NCBI GenBank assembly: GCA_022457155.1 | Contig: JAJGOT010000130.1 | Location: 1,045,001 to 1,109,000 of the forward strand | Direction of reading: 5' to 3' | Source of the DNA: Cladopsammia gracilis | Lineage: Eukaryota > Cnidaria > Anthozoa > Scleractinia > Dendrophylliidae | DNA length: 64,000 bases | Notes under the pieces: model-generated | Database searches by the model: none | What the model saw: the letters and a program-made list of their open reading frames with translations, nothing else | Told to the model about the DNA's origin: nothing | Position numbers and translations under genes: made by a program | Shown here: positions 7,984 through 19,990 of the stretch, in pieces | Numbering within the stretch: position 1 is the stretch's first letter | Layout of the letters: each line of letters opens with the position of its first letter

Positions 7984-8540
7984 CTTTTTTTTGAATGGCA
8001 ATAAAACAGTAGATTGCTTTGAGTGCAAACGATGATAAAAGATTCGTATGCGATGATGGAATTCACACTCTTGCTTGGGGGTATTGGAGAATTAATCAGT
8101 GAGACATTTGCCGCCCAGATGACCGAACACATGATTTTTTGACTGCCAACTTTTCCGTAGTCAAAAAGACTTTGTTGTGATTTTTCAAGTCAGATTTTTT
8201 TTGTTTTCTGCGCATTTTTAGCGGATGGATTGACTGCTAGATTTGAGGGGATGGAAGGGGTGGAAAGATGTTTTACTGTGGATTTTTGAGGGGATGATTT
8301 TTACTGTTAAAAAAGTTAGCGGATGAATTTGATGAGACTGCGGAAAATGCGGGGATGGATTGACTGGATTTTTGAGGGGTTATTTTTGGGAGGGCAGTAA
8401 ATTTGGCGGATGATTTTTACTATGGATTTTCAGGGGATGGGGAAAGAGGATCTGCGGAAGTTGAGGGGATAGATTTTTTGAGCCAGAATCGGCCTTTTGT
8501 ATCTACTAATGTGAGTTACGAAATAAAAACAATTAATTTA
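7984..8540. other. Non-coding right flank of the Polinton, G-rich short repeats
   Basis: No credible gene is visible. From about 8210 to 8480 the plus strand repeats words such as GAGGGGATGG and GCGGATGATTTTTACT in irregular order. This may be the degenerate distal part of the element's terminal repeat or unrelated low-complexity DNA. The exact end of the Polinton cannot be placed. Confidence 0.4.
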
Positions 8541-8815
8541 CTGCGCCTTTCAATAACATGCGGAATTTGAAATTCAAATCTCCACCAACAGTTGCGTTAT
8601 CCCCTGCCGCCAATCATAATTATTACGAAAGCCAACGGACCATGTAAAACAGAAACAAACGAAATGGATCGAAATCTACCAATCATAATGCACGGACGTC
8701 ATTGAAGTGAAGATCTGTTTCCTGAGAGGTAAGCTAAGATGATTGACGGCAGTGTAAAACGCAACTGTTGGTGGAAATTTGAATTTCAAATTCCGCATGT
8801 TATTGAAAGGCGCAG
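8541..8815. mobile_element. 275-bp MITE with ~60-bp terminal inverted repeats
   Basis: The left arm starts CTGCGCCTTTCAATAACATG and the right arm is its reverse complement ending at 8815; over about 57 bases I count a single mismatch. A weaker match extends further in (both arms contain a CTGCCG(C/T)CAATCAT block). Both ends are flanked by TA, which fits a Tc1/mariner-type target duplication. The interior has no gene; the minus-strand open frame across it is a by-product of the repeat. Confidence 0.8.
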
Positions 8816-9435
8816 TAAGACATTGAAGAAGCCAGAAGAAGCACAGAAAACCCAGAAAATGCTTCAAATACTAGAGCTACGCAAAACCTAGAGCAACCTA
8901 TTGCAGAGGTCATATTTGAGCCTGCACTGGACAGCTGACAAGAAAAATACCACAACGCGTGTGCTTGTTAATGTCAACTGCATATTTAAGTGATAAACAA
9001 TACCACAGAGAGTCACAAGATACAAGGTAGAGCAGTTCCTTCAGATGGTTTTATGTATACATGTGATTTGTGGTCTGGGGCATTTTCCTTATTTGACTCT
9101 TAATATGAATGAATATGTATATGGATATGTTCCAAAACTCAGATTAGATTTAGGCCTGTAATGGTACGGTATCAGATATTTCAGAAAATTTCCCAGTTAA
9201 GTAGCCATATTGAGTCTATGGGCAGCAAAATAAAAAAAATTGTATTGATGGTCAATGAGTGAGGTGCAGGATTGTAGAATATTAATCCAGTTTGTTTTTA
9301 GAATGAAGCATTCAATGACATAGAAGATTTCCATCTCATTAAACTAGTTTTCTGCAATCCTGCATTTTAGTGCTCGCTATTGTGTTTAGCCCCGTTCTTC
9401 AAAGCGTTCCGACCGCGTCTGGGTATTCCGAAGAA
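8816..9435. other. Gene-free spacer
   Basis: AT-rich DNA without a supported gene. A short imperfect inverted repeat is present (GTGCAGGATTGTAGAA near 9256 and TCTGCAATCCTGCA near 9352), probably the remnant of a small fold-back insertion. Confidence 0.4.
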
Positions 9436-10672
9436 TTTATAGCGGAGCACTTGCCAGGCCGAAGGCCTGGCTGCGCAGCCCCATACTCATAGAACCTATG
9501 CCGTCATTTTTCATGGTCATGGCTAGCGGAATGTTTCACGGGCGCGCGTGTGCCCTCCGCCGTCACGCAGGACCGGGCTCCGTCGCGCAGGGCTAGCTCG
9601 CGGGCGCGTATGACGTCGCAAAACATGCGCGTACGACGTCATATTGAAACCAAAGCGAGGCTTTTTTTTCGCGCGGTTACACGGCCGAATGTCACGTCAG
9701 CAACACTTTGATGTTTTGCTGTTTTTACTGGGCGGAGAAAACAGTTTAAATTAAAGTCGTTATTTTCCTGCATTTTTTCGCGGTTTGCTACTCAAGACAG
9801 GGATACTAATTAAGGGATACTCAGAAGCCGCTTTAGTGGAAAAAGACGAGCTTTCAGGGATAAAATCTTGCTTCGAGGAATTTCATGTATTACGTTTTTA
9901 TCAATGCGGGAGATGTTTGTTTTCTACGGATTTCAGAACCAGAAGCGGAGATTTGAATTTCCAAGCAAGCGAGGGACTTAAAGGTAAAACAGATTACAGT
10001 TTTCGATGAGAATTTATGTTGATATCAATCTGTGAGTGACTTTTTATTAGTGTTATTGTTAGTTTTGGAGAATTGATTTTAAAGCGTGCTTAAATTCAGT
10101 TGTATCGATCTCTTGAATTTCATCGAAGAAAGCTTGAACTCGATGAACTATAATTAAATGGTAATCGTTTTGCTTTTAAAAGTTAAACTAATGGAGATTT
10201 GAATAAATTTTTTCGAAAGAAGATTGTGTTGTCCATTTTTATGTGTTTGTTCATTCATTAGATAGATTGAAAAGCGATTTTATGTAAACAAAACAAGACT
10301 TTGATTTTATAGTACAGTTCTATCTTCACTCGCATCGCCTTATGCAAATATGTTTGTGTATTTTTGCAATTTTTTATTTTCAAATCAGTTTCTCGGGCAA
10401 TTTTTGACAAACATAAACTGTATTTTATTCGGAAAGTAGTGGTACTAGTTATTCTAGACAGAGAAAAGTTGTTTTTGTGAACTTATGTACGGTCTATAAA
10501 AATGTACTGTGCAGACGGTCGCGTAATACTGTTTTTGAGAATTGCTAAAATTGAAAATAGCCCGTTCGTCAATCTTAATTCTTGTGCTTCCAACCTTTCA
10601 CCTTAGTTAAGGTTCACCTTAGTTAAGCTTGTTCAAAGTGCGACGCTGTTAGGCTTGGGCTATCTATATATT
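9436..10672. repeat. 1.24-kb dispersed repeat, copy 1
   Basis: This segment, from TTTATAGCGGAGCAC to GGGCTATCTATATA, recurs at 52965-54230 with high similarity and the same orientation. Its first ~300 bp are GC- and CpG-rich (repeated CGCGCG and GGGCGCG words, a palindromic GCCAGGCCGAAGGCCTGGC); the rest is AT-rich. I see no terminal inverted repeats and no convincing gene. The second copy has interrupted a known inverted-repeat arm, which shows that the unit is mobile. Class unknown (possible SINE-, TRIM- or Helitron-like non-autonomous element). Confidence 0.75.
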
Positions 10673-10973
10673 AGGAAAATGTGACGTCTCTGTAGGAATC
10701 TGTAGGAATTGGTAGGAATCCACCACCATGTATGGCGCCCGGAAAAATGTAATAATTCTGTTACGCTTTTCGCGGTACGTCCTATAATATGATTTATGGG
10801 AAAGGCACGCAACCTCAAACGACATTGGCTCAAAACGTTCCTTCAGTTGATCTTCCTTGTGTCCATGAATGTATAAGCTTTCGCGACAACTGTTTTTCGT
10901 GACTAAGGAATTTTTTAACTGTTTTATCTCAAAATAAAAAAGCCATTCGATGTCGCCATAAATGGACCAAGTA

Positions 10974-11175
10974 TTAGTCCTTCAAGTTATTTGGTGTGCA
11001 TGTGGCTCGGAGAATCACCGCTAAAATGATAAGAAAAAGTTGAAAGGATGAAATCCAAGCTTTTCGCTGTTTTCTTTGTTTCACATTGATGCTGCTGATA
11101 ACCAACATTGATGGGTTCTCAGAACCAGTTCCAGGCAAGCGAGGTGTCTTCAGAAAAAAAGGTGAGAATTCAATC
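10974..11175 (+). other. Exon-like unit A (secreted-peptide first exon?), degraded
   Basis: This stretch resembles 11463-11665 at the DNA level. Near 11040-11160 one frame reads like a signal peptide followed by a short basic propeptide (TLMLLITNIDGFSEPVPGKR) and ends at a splice-donor-like GGTGAG (11159-11164). An ATG in a neighbouring frame (Met-Lys-Ser-Lys-Leu-Phe) precedes the hydrophobic part, so one indel would separate the start from the body. It may be a pseudo-exon. Identity unknown. Confidence 0.3.
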
Positions 11176-11462
11176 ACCAAATAAATCTTGTACCTCGGGG
11201 TGAATATGTCTACTAATCGGCGTATTTTGTAAATAATTTTACCTGAATTCCGGTAGAGGAAAATTGTAACGGATTTGTGAATCTAATATAAACAATGAAG
11301 TGAACTACGGATACATTTGTCCAGGTTTTTAGGCGCCGCATTTTGGTTTTTGCGTTTTATATAGTTCGAATCTTGGATCTCATCCCTCTTAATACATCAT
11401 GTTTTTTTTTAATTTTTTAATTTTTTTTCCCGCGGCGGAGATAATGCGCCGTCACCCGATGT

Positions 11463-11665
11463 TGCAGGTTATAAATATAAGTTGTTTGATGTATAAGTGG
11501 CTTATAGAATCACAGCCAAAAAGAAAAGACAACTTGAGAGAATGATGTTCAAATTTTTCGCAGGTTTGTTTTGTTGACAATGCTATATGCTGATAGCTAA
11601 CAGAGATGGGCATCCAGGAACAATTGTTAAAGACAAGCGAGGTATCTTCCGAAATGTAAGGCCCT
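11463..11665 (+). other. Exon-like unit B, direct repeat of unit A
   Basis: The order of conserved words (GCTTATAGAATCACAGCC, GATGTTCAAATTTTTCGCAG, GACAAGCGAGGTATCTTCCG) follows unit A about 490 bp upstream, and again the similarity stops at a donor-like GTAAGG (11658). The coding frame is interrupted by stops in the hydrophobic segment. Duplicated, decaying first exons are one explanation; a tandemly duplicated non-coding unit is another. Confidence 0.3.
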
Positions 11666-11887
11666 ACTGAAAACGTACCGTGTGTCCACTCCTGACTTTC
11701 AGATGCGCATTTATATCGGCATTGTCCGTCTTGAAAAATACGTACAATCGTACAAGGAACAGAAAAGTGAACAGTTGTTGGTCTTTCTTTGTTTATTTTT
11801 GTGTGATTTTTTTGTGTACTTGATTTTATCAGACAACAGAAATCGACTGTCGACTCTTGTTCCGTTTGTCCGTCGTCGGGTACTTAA

Positions 11888-12119
11888 TAGGGGACTTTAG
11901 ATCGGACGACGAGTACGAGATTGAGAACAAATACGACTTTTAAAACTTAGTTCGCGTGCTCTAAATAACCATTCACCACACAAATTTTATACATAGAGTC
12001 TTCTTATCTTCTGGTTTGCAGCAGGAAGGACCGACAGCTTTGGGGACATGACTGGCTTTAAATTCAAAAGTCGTACTCGTACTCAATCTCGTACTCGTAC
12101 TCAAATCTAAAGCTCCCTA
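11888..12119. mobile_element. ~230-bp MITE with GTACGAG-rich terminal inverted repeats
   Basis: The left end TAGGGGACTTTAGATC and the right end, whose complement reads TAGGGAGCTTTAGATT, begin inverted arms of about 55 bp that continue through GACGAGTACGAGATTGAG to AAATACGACTTTT. The right arm holds several GTACGAG words. No target duplication is certain and no gene lies inside. Confidence 0.7.
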
Positions 12120-12308
12120 ATGGCTCCATATTGCGTTCGATTTTTTGAGACACAAAAACTCCTGTTTGATGCAGTGTTGGTTCGAAGCGCTCTGTAAGAA
12201 TCTAGTTTTCTAACTGTGAGTGTTTTGTTGAATCGTTTTAGGATACACCGCTGACCAGTAACCGGCGGGGCATGGAAGACGCTGAACGTAAGCTGTGGTC
12301 TCAGCTGT

Positions 12309-14098
12309 TTAAGGTGGTTCGATACAGTTTTCTGGAGACCATACCAACATTTTTCCATCGGCTTTTAAGCGGTCTTCTCCAAGTCAGATCAACGCGAAAT
12401 TTTCACCAATAACCGGTTTTGAATTGAAGTTTAGCAAGATATATTTTCTGGTAAAATCGATATTACCATGACGACGATAAACAAGAAACTTAGAAAGCAG
12501 TAAAAGTGAAATTTAGCGCGTTTAAGATTTCGCATTGAAAATCCCACATAGGCATCTTAAAATATGGTATATGGCACATATATTTTGCAAGAATAAAAAA
12601 ATTCTGTATGTTTGAATTAAAATAAATCGCAAAAACATTTCAAACCTTACTATTTGTGTACTGGTATTAAATTGATCGAGAGATTAACACTGGTTTTGTG
12701 AAATTACTTAATGATAATGTCAAAAAGTAGCTTGATGTTATGTCTGTAAACCTTGAAAGTTTTGTTTACTTTCTCTTTTGCGATCTTGAGAACTACCTTT
12801 TTTCCTAACATCGCATCATGTGCAATTTTTGGGTAATTTTCGATTTTAATGGCTTTTGCAAAAATCTGAGAAACGGCTCGATGGATTTTTTTAAAACATT
12901 CACTGTGCATGCTTACCGATGTGCAAAATATTATCTGAAAGTTTCATTGCCATTGATTCACTGGAACGCCTTTAAATTTAAAGATGAAGACGACGTACGA
13001 ACCGGCCGAAAAATGGCGTTACAAATTTACTTTTTAAGTTATTCTCAGTAATGATTTCAAATCAATGCGCACTACATTCTTCCGTGATTGAAACATTGCA
13101 ATGTACGCTCGTTGATGCAAATTTCTTTGCATCTGTTTTCTTTTGCGTTCAAAACGCCTGCTGCAAAAACGTTTTCAAAACGCAAAACGACATTTATTGC
13201 TCAAAATAATCCTAAAAAGAGACAAGGGAATCTGGAAAGTAGCAAGGAGAGTAATAAGGTACAATCATGCTCGAATATAGATAATAATAGATGAACAGCA
13301 GATCACAACGAAAGTATAAATCACGGAGGAATGCAGTGCGCATTGATTTGAAATCATTATTAAGCATAACTTTAAAAAAAATTATAACGTCATTTTTTCG
13401 GCCGGTTCGTACGGCGTCTTTATCTTTAAATTTAAAGGCGTTCCAGTGAATCAATGGCAATGAAACTTTCAGATAACATTTTGCACATCGGTAAGCATGC
13501 ACAGTGAATGTTTTAAAAAAATCCATCGAGCCGTTTCTTAGATTTTTGCAAAAGCCATTAAAATCGAAAATTACCCAAAAATTGCACATGATGCGATGTT
13601 AGGAAAAAAGGTAGTTCTCAAGATCGCAAAAGAGAAAGTAAACAAAACTTTCAAGGTTTACAAACATAACATCAAGCTACTTTTTGACATTATCATTAAG
13701 TAATTTCACAAAACCAGTGTTAATCTCTCGATCAATTTAATACCAGTACACAAATAGTAAGGTTTGAAATGTTTTTGCGATTTATTTTAATTCAAACATA
13801 CAGAATTTTTTTATTCTTGCAAAATATATGTGCCATATACCATATTTTAAGATGTCTATGTGAGATTTTCAATGCGAAATCTTAAACGCGCTAAATTTCA
13901 CTTTTACTGATTTCTAAGTTTCTTGTTTATCGTCGTCATGGTAATATCGATTTTACCAGAAAATATATCTTGCCAAACTTCAATTCAAGACCAGTGAGTG
14001 GTGAAAATTTCACGTTGATCTGACTTGGAGAAGGCCGCTTAAAACCCGATTGAAAAATGTTGGTATGGTCTCCAGAAAACTGTATCGAACCACCTTAA
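12309..14098. mobile_element. 1.79-kb TTAA-flanked fold-back element with ~780-bp inverted arms
   Basis: TTAA at 12309-12312 and TTAA at 14095-14098 bound the element, whose tips read GGTGGTTCGATACAG inward. The arms, 12309-13089 and 13319-14098, are inverted copies with few differences; about 229 bp lie between them. TTAA target sites are the hallmark of the piggyBac superfamily, so a non-autonomous piggyBac-like element is inferred. No transposase is present. Open frames within the arms occur in both arms in mirrored form and are not genes. Confidence 0.8.
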
Positions 14099-14863
14099 CA
14101 ACCAAGAACTGGAAGACGCACAAAAGGACTGAGAACTAACGCAACGACATAGCGGATCAAGACACATCGGAACAAGAAAAAAATAATAATAATAAAATAT
14201 TTGTTAGACATTGCAGTGATTTTTTGTTTTCTTATATTTTCTCTGTCTCACACTCCTGATAGCAACAATCCACCAAGGGATTCCCCAGTAATGGTATAAA
14301 ACTGAATTTCGAGCGCCGTACATAATTTTGAATCCAACTGACTTATTTTTAGGACATACCGACAGATAAAATCGTCGGCAAATTTCCTAGGAATTGAGAG
14401 AAATCTAAGGCGCGAACGTTAGGATATTGTTGGGCAAATCTGTAAAGGTATATTGACTTTCAAATCCTATTTGGATTCTTATCCGCCGATTCACGAACTT
14501 GAGGGGAACTTAAAAATTCTCCGCAGCATGTTGGACAGAAATTCACACCCAAACCTTCTGAGCTAATATTGGCAAGAGGATGGTGAAAAGTTGCGCTTGC
14601 ACTTTGACTTGTTTTAAAAAGCTACGGCGCCGTTTTGACAGACCATATTTTTATACAAGTTTTCAGGTGATTTTAGCGACTGTTTTAGCAAACACAATCC
14701 ACCACCTTTTACGACAAGAATGTCTATATTTTAAAGCATTGCAGCGAACGGAATACAAATTACGGCGATTTGGAGGTAAGCTGTTAAAACAAGACACTGA
14801 TGTTCCTTTTTCACCACATGATGATAAGTACCAACTGGCTAATAGCATGGGACTGATTTCTTT
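14099..14863. other. Spacer before LINE fragment A
   Basis: No supported gene. A short (AAT)n-type run lies near 14190-14205. A plus-strand frame of 95 codons at 14580 shows no recognisable motif. Confidence 0.35.
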
Positions 14864-15486
14864 ATGAAGAAGACAGTTGACATTATGTCGAAGTTAGACG
14901 TTGCGGCGCAATCTTGCCTTGACTCTCAAAAATATGACTTTGATCGTTCTGTAGAAGAATCGTTTACTGAGTTTAAGCTCCTAAATGATGATGTTTTAGA
15001 TCTTCTGAAGAATTCGGCTAATATTTTTTTTGCTCTCGACTCCATGCCAACTCCACTGGTGTCCCAGTGTAGGATGTGCTCTTGCCCGTAATAAAACGGA
15101 TGATAAACCTATATTCCTAGAGACTGCGTCCTTCCCTGATGCATGGAAAGAAGCCCTGGCAAATCCTCTGCTGAAAAAGGTTGGCCTTGATCTTACTTTT
15201 AATAATTACCGTCCAGTTAGCAACCTCCCTTATCTGTCGAAACTGACCGAACGCTCAGCATCTGATCAACTGCTTGGACACACGTCATCGAATGGCCTTT
15301 TACCTGCTTTGCAGTCGGCATACAGACAGCACCATAGCACTGAAACTGCTCCGCTAAAGGTGAAAAATGACATTCTGATGAATATGAACAAAGGTCATGC
15401 GACTCTGCTAGTTCTCTAAGATTTCAGTGCCGTTTTTGATACCGTCGATCACGGTATTTTAATCAAGAGTCTTCAATCAAGGTTTG
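14864..15486 (+). pseudogene. LINE fragment A: reverse-transcriptase N-terminal region (CR1/L2-like)
   Basis: Two overlapping frames give the region just before and at the start of a non-LTR reverse transcriptase. First comes an acidic linker ending in a damaged SMPTPLVSQC segment, then SFPDAWKEALANPLLKK, NNYRPVSNLPYLSKLTER and QSAYRQHHSTETA, the standard RT motifs 0-2 of CR1/L2-type LINEs. A TAA at 15417-15419 interrupts motif A, after which DFSAVFDTVDHGIL continues in frame to 15486. The element then breaks off against a minisatellite. It is dead and truncated on both sides. Confidence 0.8.
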
Positions 15487-15488
15487 TA

Positions 15489-15940
15489 GTGACAAGTTTG
15501 AGTTTGTTTAGCATGCTGCGTTTGCCATCGGGGTTTTGCAGATGCTTTTTGTCGCATTTGTTATCATTTAACATGCTGCGTTTGCCATCGGGGCTTTGCG
15601 GATGTTTGTTTGTCACATTTTTAAATTATCAAGCATGCTGTGTTTGCCATCGCGGCTTTGCAGATGCTTCTTGTGACACGTTTGAGTTTGTCTAGCATGC
15701 TGCGCTTTGCCATCGGGGTTTTGCATTTGCCTTTTTGTCACATGTTTTAATTATTTAGCATGTTGTGTTTGCCATCGGGCTTTGCAGATGCTTGTTGTGA
15801 CGAGTTTCAGTTTGTTTAGCATGCTGTGCTTCGCCTTTCGGGGTTTTGCAGATGCTCTTTGGTCACATTTTTATTATTTAGCATGCTGTGTTTGCCATCG
15901 AGGCCTGGCAGATCCTTGTTGTGAGAAGTTTGAGTGGTGG
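15489..15940 (+). repeat. Minisatellite, ~61-bp unit (left half of a split array)
   Basis: About seven copies of a unit containing TTTAGCATGCTGCGTTTGCC, then ATCGGGGTTTTGCAGATGCT and a TTTGTCAC spacer are arranged head to tail. The same units in the same orientation resume at 19604, so one array was split by the element at 15943-19602. The open frames here are by-products of a repeat with few stops. Confidence 0.8.
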
Positions 15941-15942
15941 TA

Positions 15943-18175
15943 TCGAAAACTAAGACCCACGAAAACGAAGACCTAAGACCTAAGACCGAAGACCAAAATC
16001 TAAGACCTAAAACTAAGACCTAAAACTAAGACCAAAACTAAGACCCCCTTTAAAGGCCGTTTTTTTCTTTTTCCAAAGCCAATTTTGTTATTTCAATCCG
16101 TTATTTACTATAAGACAATAATCAAAAACCAGATGTGAAGTCTATGGCAAAAGTCATTTTGACACTGCTTACCAGGGTCTTAGTTTTCGTTTTTTCGAAA
16201 ACTAAGACCTAAAACTAAGACCCCCTTTTATTTCTTTAAAGGCCTTTTTTTTCTTTTTCCAAAGCCAATTTTGTTATTTCAATCCGTTATTCAGTATAAG
16301 ACAACAATCAAAAACCAGATCACGAGGGTCTACGCGAAGTCTATGGCAAAAGTCACTAAAGTCATTTTGACTAAGGCCTTCTATTTCTTTAAAGGCCGTT
16401 TTTTTCTTTTACTTTTTCGTTTTTTTCTTTTTCCAAAGCCAATCCGTTAAAGAACGCGCGAACCTGTCAATTTTAACGGCTTCACTTCTAGGTTCAATCA
16501 GGGGTAGACCCCGAACGTTCAAAAGAAGGGGGGTTAAATTAACTATATGTCCCAAAATATGGATGAAAATCAAAAGAATGAGAAGCCCAAGGAAATGTGT
16601 CAAAATTTGAACCTACATATGTTATCTTCGGGGTCCACTTGAGCAGACACTAAGCTCAAATGAAAAATTTAATTGAAGCCAAGAGGTAGAAAGGATATTT
16701 ATTTTCAATTCTGCCTGGAAACATTTTTAATTGCCATCGCTGAAATCCTGGAAAAAGAATAAATTAAACACAGTAAATTTCACCACCATGGAACATCGTC
16801 TAAACTCCACGAATTGAACTGATTTATTTCATTCCGCCAGTAACTATTACAGTAACTATTACTAACAGTAACAATTGCCTAACATGCAGTAACAGTAATT
16901 GCCGGTTAACACGGTGTCCAATAATGGTATGTCAAGGAAGTGTGCTGGAAGTGTGTTTTGCACCAGTATGCTTCGTTACTTTTCCTCAGTTATTTCTAGC
17001 GGTAGAAATAATTTTCAAGTAAGTTTTTGCAGACTAACAAAAACAGTATATTAAAAAAGATGAACTTATATAACAGCATTAACAATAACAAGTGATGTAG
17101 TGTTGATCATTTTCCTTCTTTTGACACAATTAATTGGCATTCTTCTGTGTCTCCTGTCTGTGGCGATTTCTTTGATTTTGTAATTAACTTTGATTTAACT
17201 TAACTTTGATTTAACTTTCTTTATCCTAACATTAAGGACTGGGCGTTTTTTGACTGCCAGAAGGAATTCCTCCATAACGTTTTTTAATTTAACGAAAAGA
17301 CGTAAAAATTTCACGGTTGTTGTAAGAGTCCACTTACTATAACTATAACGAAAAGGTAAATGACGTAATTATGACATCAACTAACTTTATTGAGATAAAC
17401 TACGGTATTTATATGTACATGTATTGACGTGAATCACTAAAAGCTACTAAACATAGAAACATTACAAATGCTGAACAATACTGAATCATTCTTAGTCATT
17501 ATGAATCATCGGCAAAATAGTAACTACAACCTACGCTTGCTTGCGTGTACGTGCAAGATAAATAAAACGATTATAGCGATGGAAACTTAACACCTTGTTG
17601 GGCAAGTAAGAATGTCACGCTATGTCACGCTCGCTACAATTCATGGCATTCAACCTACAAGCTAACCAGAGTTTTCTGTTTATTGTGCGATCATTTGACA
17701 TGAATATCGCTTCTTTTGAACAGTGTTTTCCTCGACTGTGGCCGCTTCCATTTCAAGTGAACTGAAAAAACGGCCTTTAAAGAAACAAGGAGGCCGATGG
17801 GCTTCGAAACTGGCTCGTTTGGTCCCAGTTTTCACCCGGTTTTCATTTTAGAGTTGTATATTAGCAATCCACAATATTTGTTTGAATATATATATATATA
17901 TATTTTGTTTTATTATTTTGTTTACTCTTTCATCGCCTTGCCGTAAGGATCAGTTTGCCGTTTTCTGATTTTCTACAAGTAATTATTGTACTGATCCAGG
18001 TCTACTACTGGGAGATCCGGCACCTCTCAACGGTTTGTCGCTGTGGTCTTGCTGATATTTTATATCACAATGTACAATCTAGTATCTATCAATATGCACA
18101 GTCCAGTCCACATTTACATTTACATTCCACAGCCCGCTTCAAACACTCCTTAGGGACGGCCTATTTTATTGTTAA

Positions 18176-18212
<37 letters not shown>

Positions 18213-19602
18213 ATTACTAAAAAAAAATTGCTGCACAGCAAAAGTATATATAAAAAAATCATAATGCAAAGAGAGCGAAAGGAAAAAAAGGTATGGAATA
18301 ATCCCGAAAAAAATTCTTGCACAACATCCGAGACGGAAAAAAATTCATGATCAGAAAAATTTCCCAACACCGCCACCTCCCCCACCCCCCACAAAAATAA
18401 CATCGTCCACCTTTGGTAGGCTACAATTTCAGGTCTATATTTTTTTCTCTGATCGACTCGGTACTGTTAGAAAAAAAACATAAGTTTAGAACTTTGTATA
18501 TTTTTTTTCGCTTTAAAATCCTTGAAACCACCTACTACAAGGAATCAGGATTGTTTTAACACAGGCATTTTGGAGAATCGGTGATGGGGTTTCGAATAAA
18601 TTAACAATATCAACATGATCGATCAAATAGCGTGACATAAATACGAGATGTGCGGAATTTGAACGTGACTCCACGGAGTAATGCTTGAGAATTGTTTACT
18701 CAGCAGTTCTGTGACCTGCCGGGACGTGTTTTATTCAACGATGATTTGGTTAGAAAAATTCAACTCGCTTTCCTTTTACCAGAAATAGATCGCATCCGAA
18801 AATCACAGAGATTTAATTTTTAACAATTCCGTCGAAATTAGAACGGTAAATATTTGAATTATAGTTGCCAACATCACTGATTGCGCCATTTCTGAAAACC
18901 GGAAGTAAACTAGGTACGGTGTTGGCCGCAGCAAAAGCGATTCCCGGGGCAGGTGACCCGACAGGCCGAAAAAAAAAAAGAGGGTATTTTAAGAATTGAC
19001 TCGTCGCAGAGCGACGAGCCAGTTAATAAAAGGGGGTCTTAGTTTTAGGTCTTAGTTTTCGAAAAAACGAAAACTAAGACCCTGTTAAGCAGTGTCAAAA
19101 TGACTTTTGCCATAGACTTCGCATCTGGTTTTTGTTTATTGTCTTGTAGGAAATAACGGATTGAAATATCAAAATTGGCTTTGGAAAAAGAAAAAACGGC
19201 CTTTAAAGAAATAAAAGGCCTTAGTCAAAATGACTTTAGTGACTTTTGCCATGGCTTCGCGTAGACCCTCGTGATATGGTTTTTGATTGTTGTCTTATAC
19301 TGAATAACGGATTGAAATAACAAAATTGGCTTTGGAAAAAGAAAAAACGGCCTTTAAAGGGGGTCTTAGTTTTAGGTCTTAGTTTTCGAAGAAACGAAAA
19401 CCAAGACTCTGGTAAAAAAGGTAAATTATAGGGGGTCTTAGTTTTAGGTCTTAGTTTTCGAAAAAACGAAAACTAAGACCCTGGTAAAAAAGGTAAATTA
19501 TAAGGGGTCTTAGTTTTAGGTCTTAGTTTTAGGTCTTAGTTTTAGGTCTTAGATTTTGGTCTTAGGTCTTAGGTCTTCGTTTTCGTGGGTCTTAGTTTTC
19601 GA
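15943..19602. mobile_element. 3.66-kb element with complex terminal inverted repeats built of AAACTAAGACC words
   Basis: The termini read TCGAAAACTAAGACCCACGA at the left and its reverse complement at the right, followed on both sides by runs of CTAAGACC/AAACTAAGACC. The inverted arms (about 15943-16450 and 19025-19602) also share a unit of about 190 bp containing TTTCTTTTTCCAAAGCCAAT, present twice per arm. The right arm has an extra ~70-bp tandem pair at 19360-19503. The element interrupts a minisatellite, giving a clear insertion. The 2.5-kb interior is AT-rich, holds a (TA)n run at 17887-17903 and a 33-base G run, and shows no transposase, so it is non-autonomous or gutted. Superfamily unknown. 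Confidence 0.75.
18178..18210 (+). repeat. Homopolymer of 33 G
   Basis: An uninterrupted run of 33 G residues, followed shortly by A-rich DNA. It creates an artificial poly-Gly/poly-Pro open frame on each strand. Such a tract could form G-quadruplexes and is also hard to sequence, so its exact length is uncertain. Confidence 0.9.
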
Positions 19603-19603
19603 A

Positions 19604-19990
19604 ACAACCAAGTTTGAGTTTGTTTAGCATGCTGCGCTTTGCCATCGGAGTTTTCCAGGATGATGCTTTTTATCACATTTCTGTGTTAGCATGCTGTGTT
19701 TGCCATCGGGGCTCTGAAGACGTTTGTTGTGACAAGTTTGAATTTATTCAGCATGCTGCGCTTTGCCATCAGGGCCTTGCTTATACTTGTCCTGACATGT
19801 TGGAGTTTGTTTGCAGTGTGTTGCGCTTTGCCATCGGCTTCTTGTTGTGAGTGTTTGCTTAGCATGATGCCTTTCACCATCGAGTTTTGCAGATGCTTCT
19901 TTGTTCAGGCTTTGTTTAGCATACTGTGCTTTACCTTCGGCGCTTTACATATGCTTCTTTGTTTCACTTTAGTCATACCTTTTATCTCTT
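19604..19990 (+). repeat. Minisatellite, ~61-bp unit (right half of the split array)
   Basis: Five to six more diverged copies of the TTTAGCATGCTGCGCTTTGCC...ATCGG unit continue the array at 15489-15940 after the inserted element. Divergence increases to the right. Confidence 0.75.

Noticed and set aside
9785..10009. 74-codon open frame conserved in both copies of the 1.25-kb repeat
   Set aside because: No ATG start, no motif, and all amino acid differences between the two copies that I compared are replacements rather than silent changes, so there is no sign of selection on the protein.
12704..13589. Several open frames on both strands with near-identical peptides
   Set aside because: They lie in the two inverted arms of the fold-back element and mirror one another; no domain is recognisable.
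17955..18403. Poly-Gly and poly-Pro proteins
   Set aside because: Produced solely by the G33 tract.
15943..19602. CTAAGACC runs as an interstitial telomere
   Set aside because: The word differs from the TTAGGG telomere expected in cnidarians and the runs form inverted arms of a mobile element.
15489..19990. Open frames rich in Cys, His and Phe
   Set aside because: They translate minisatellite units and are fixed by the repeat, not by coding constraint.
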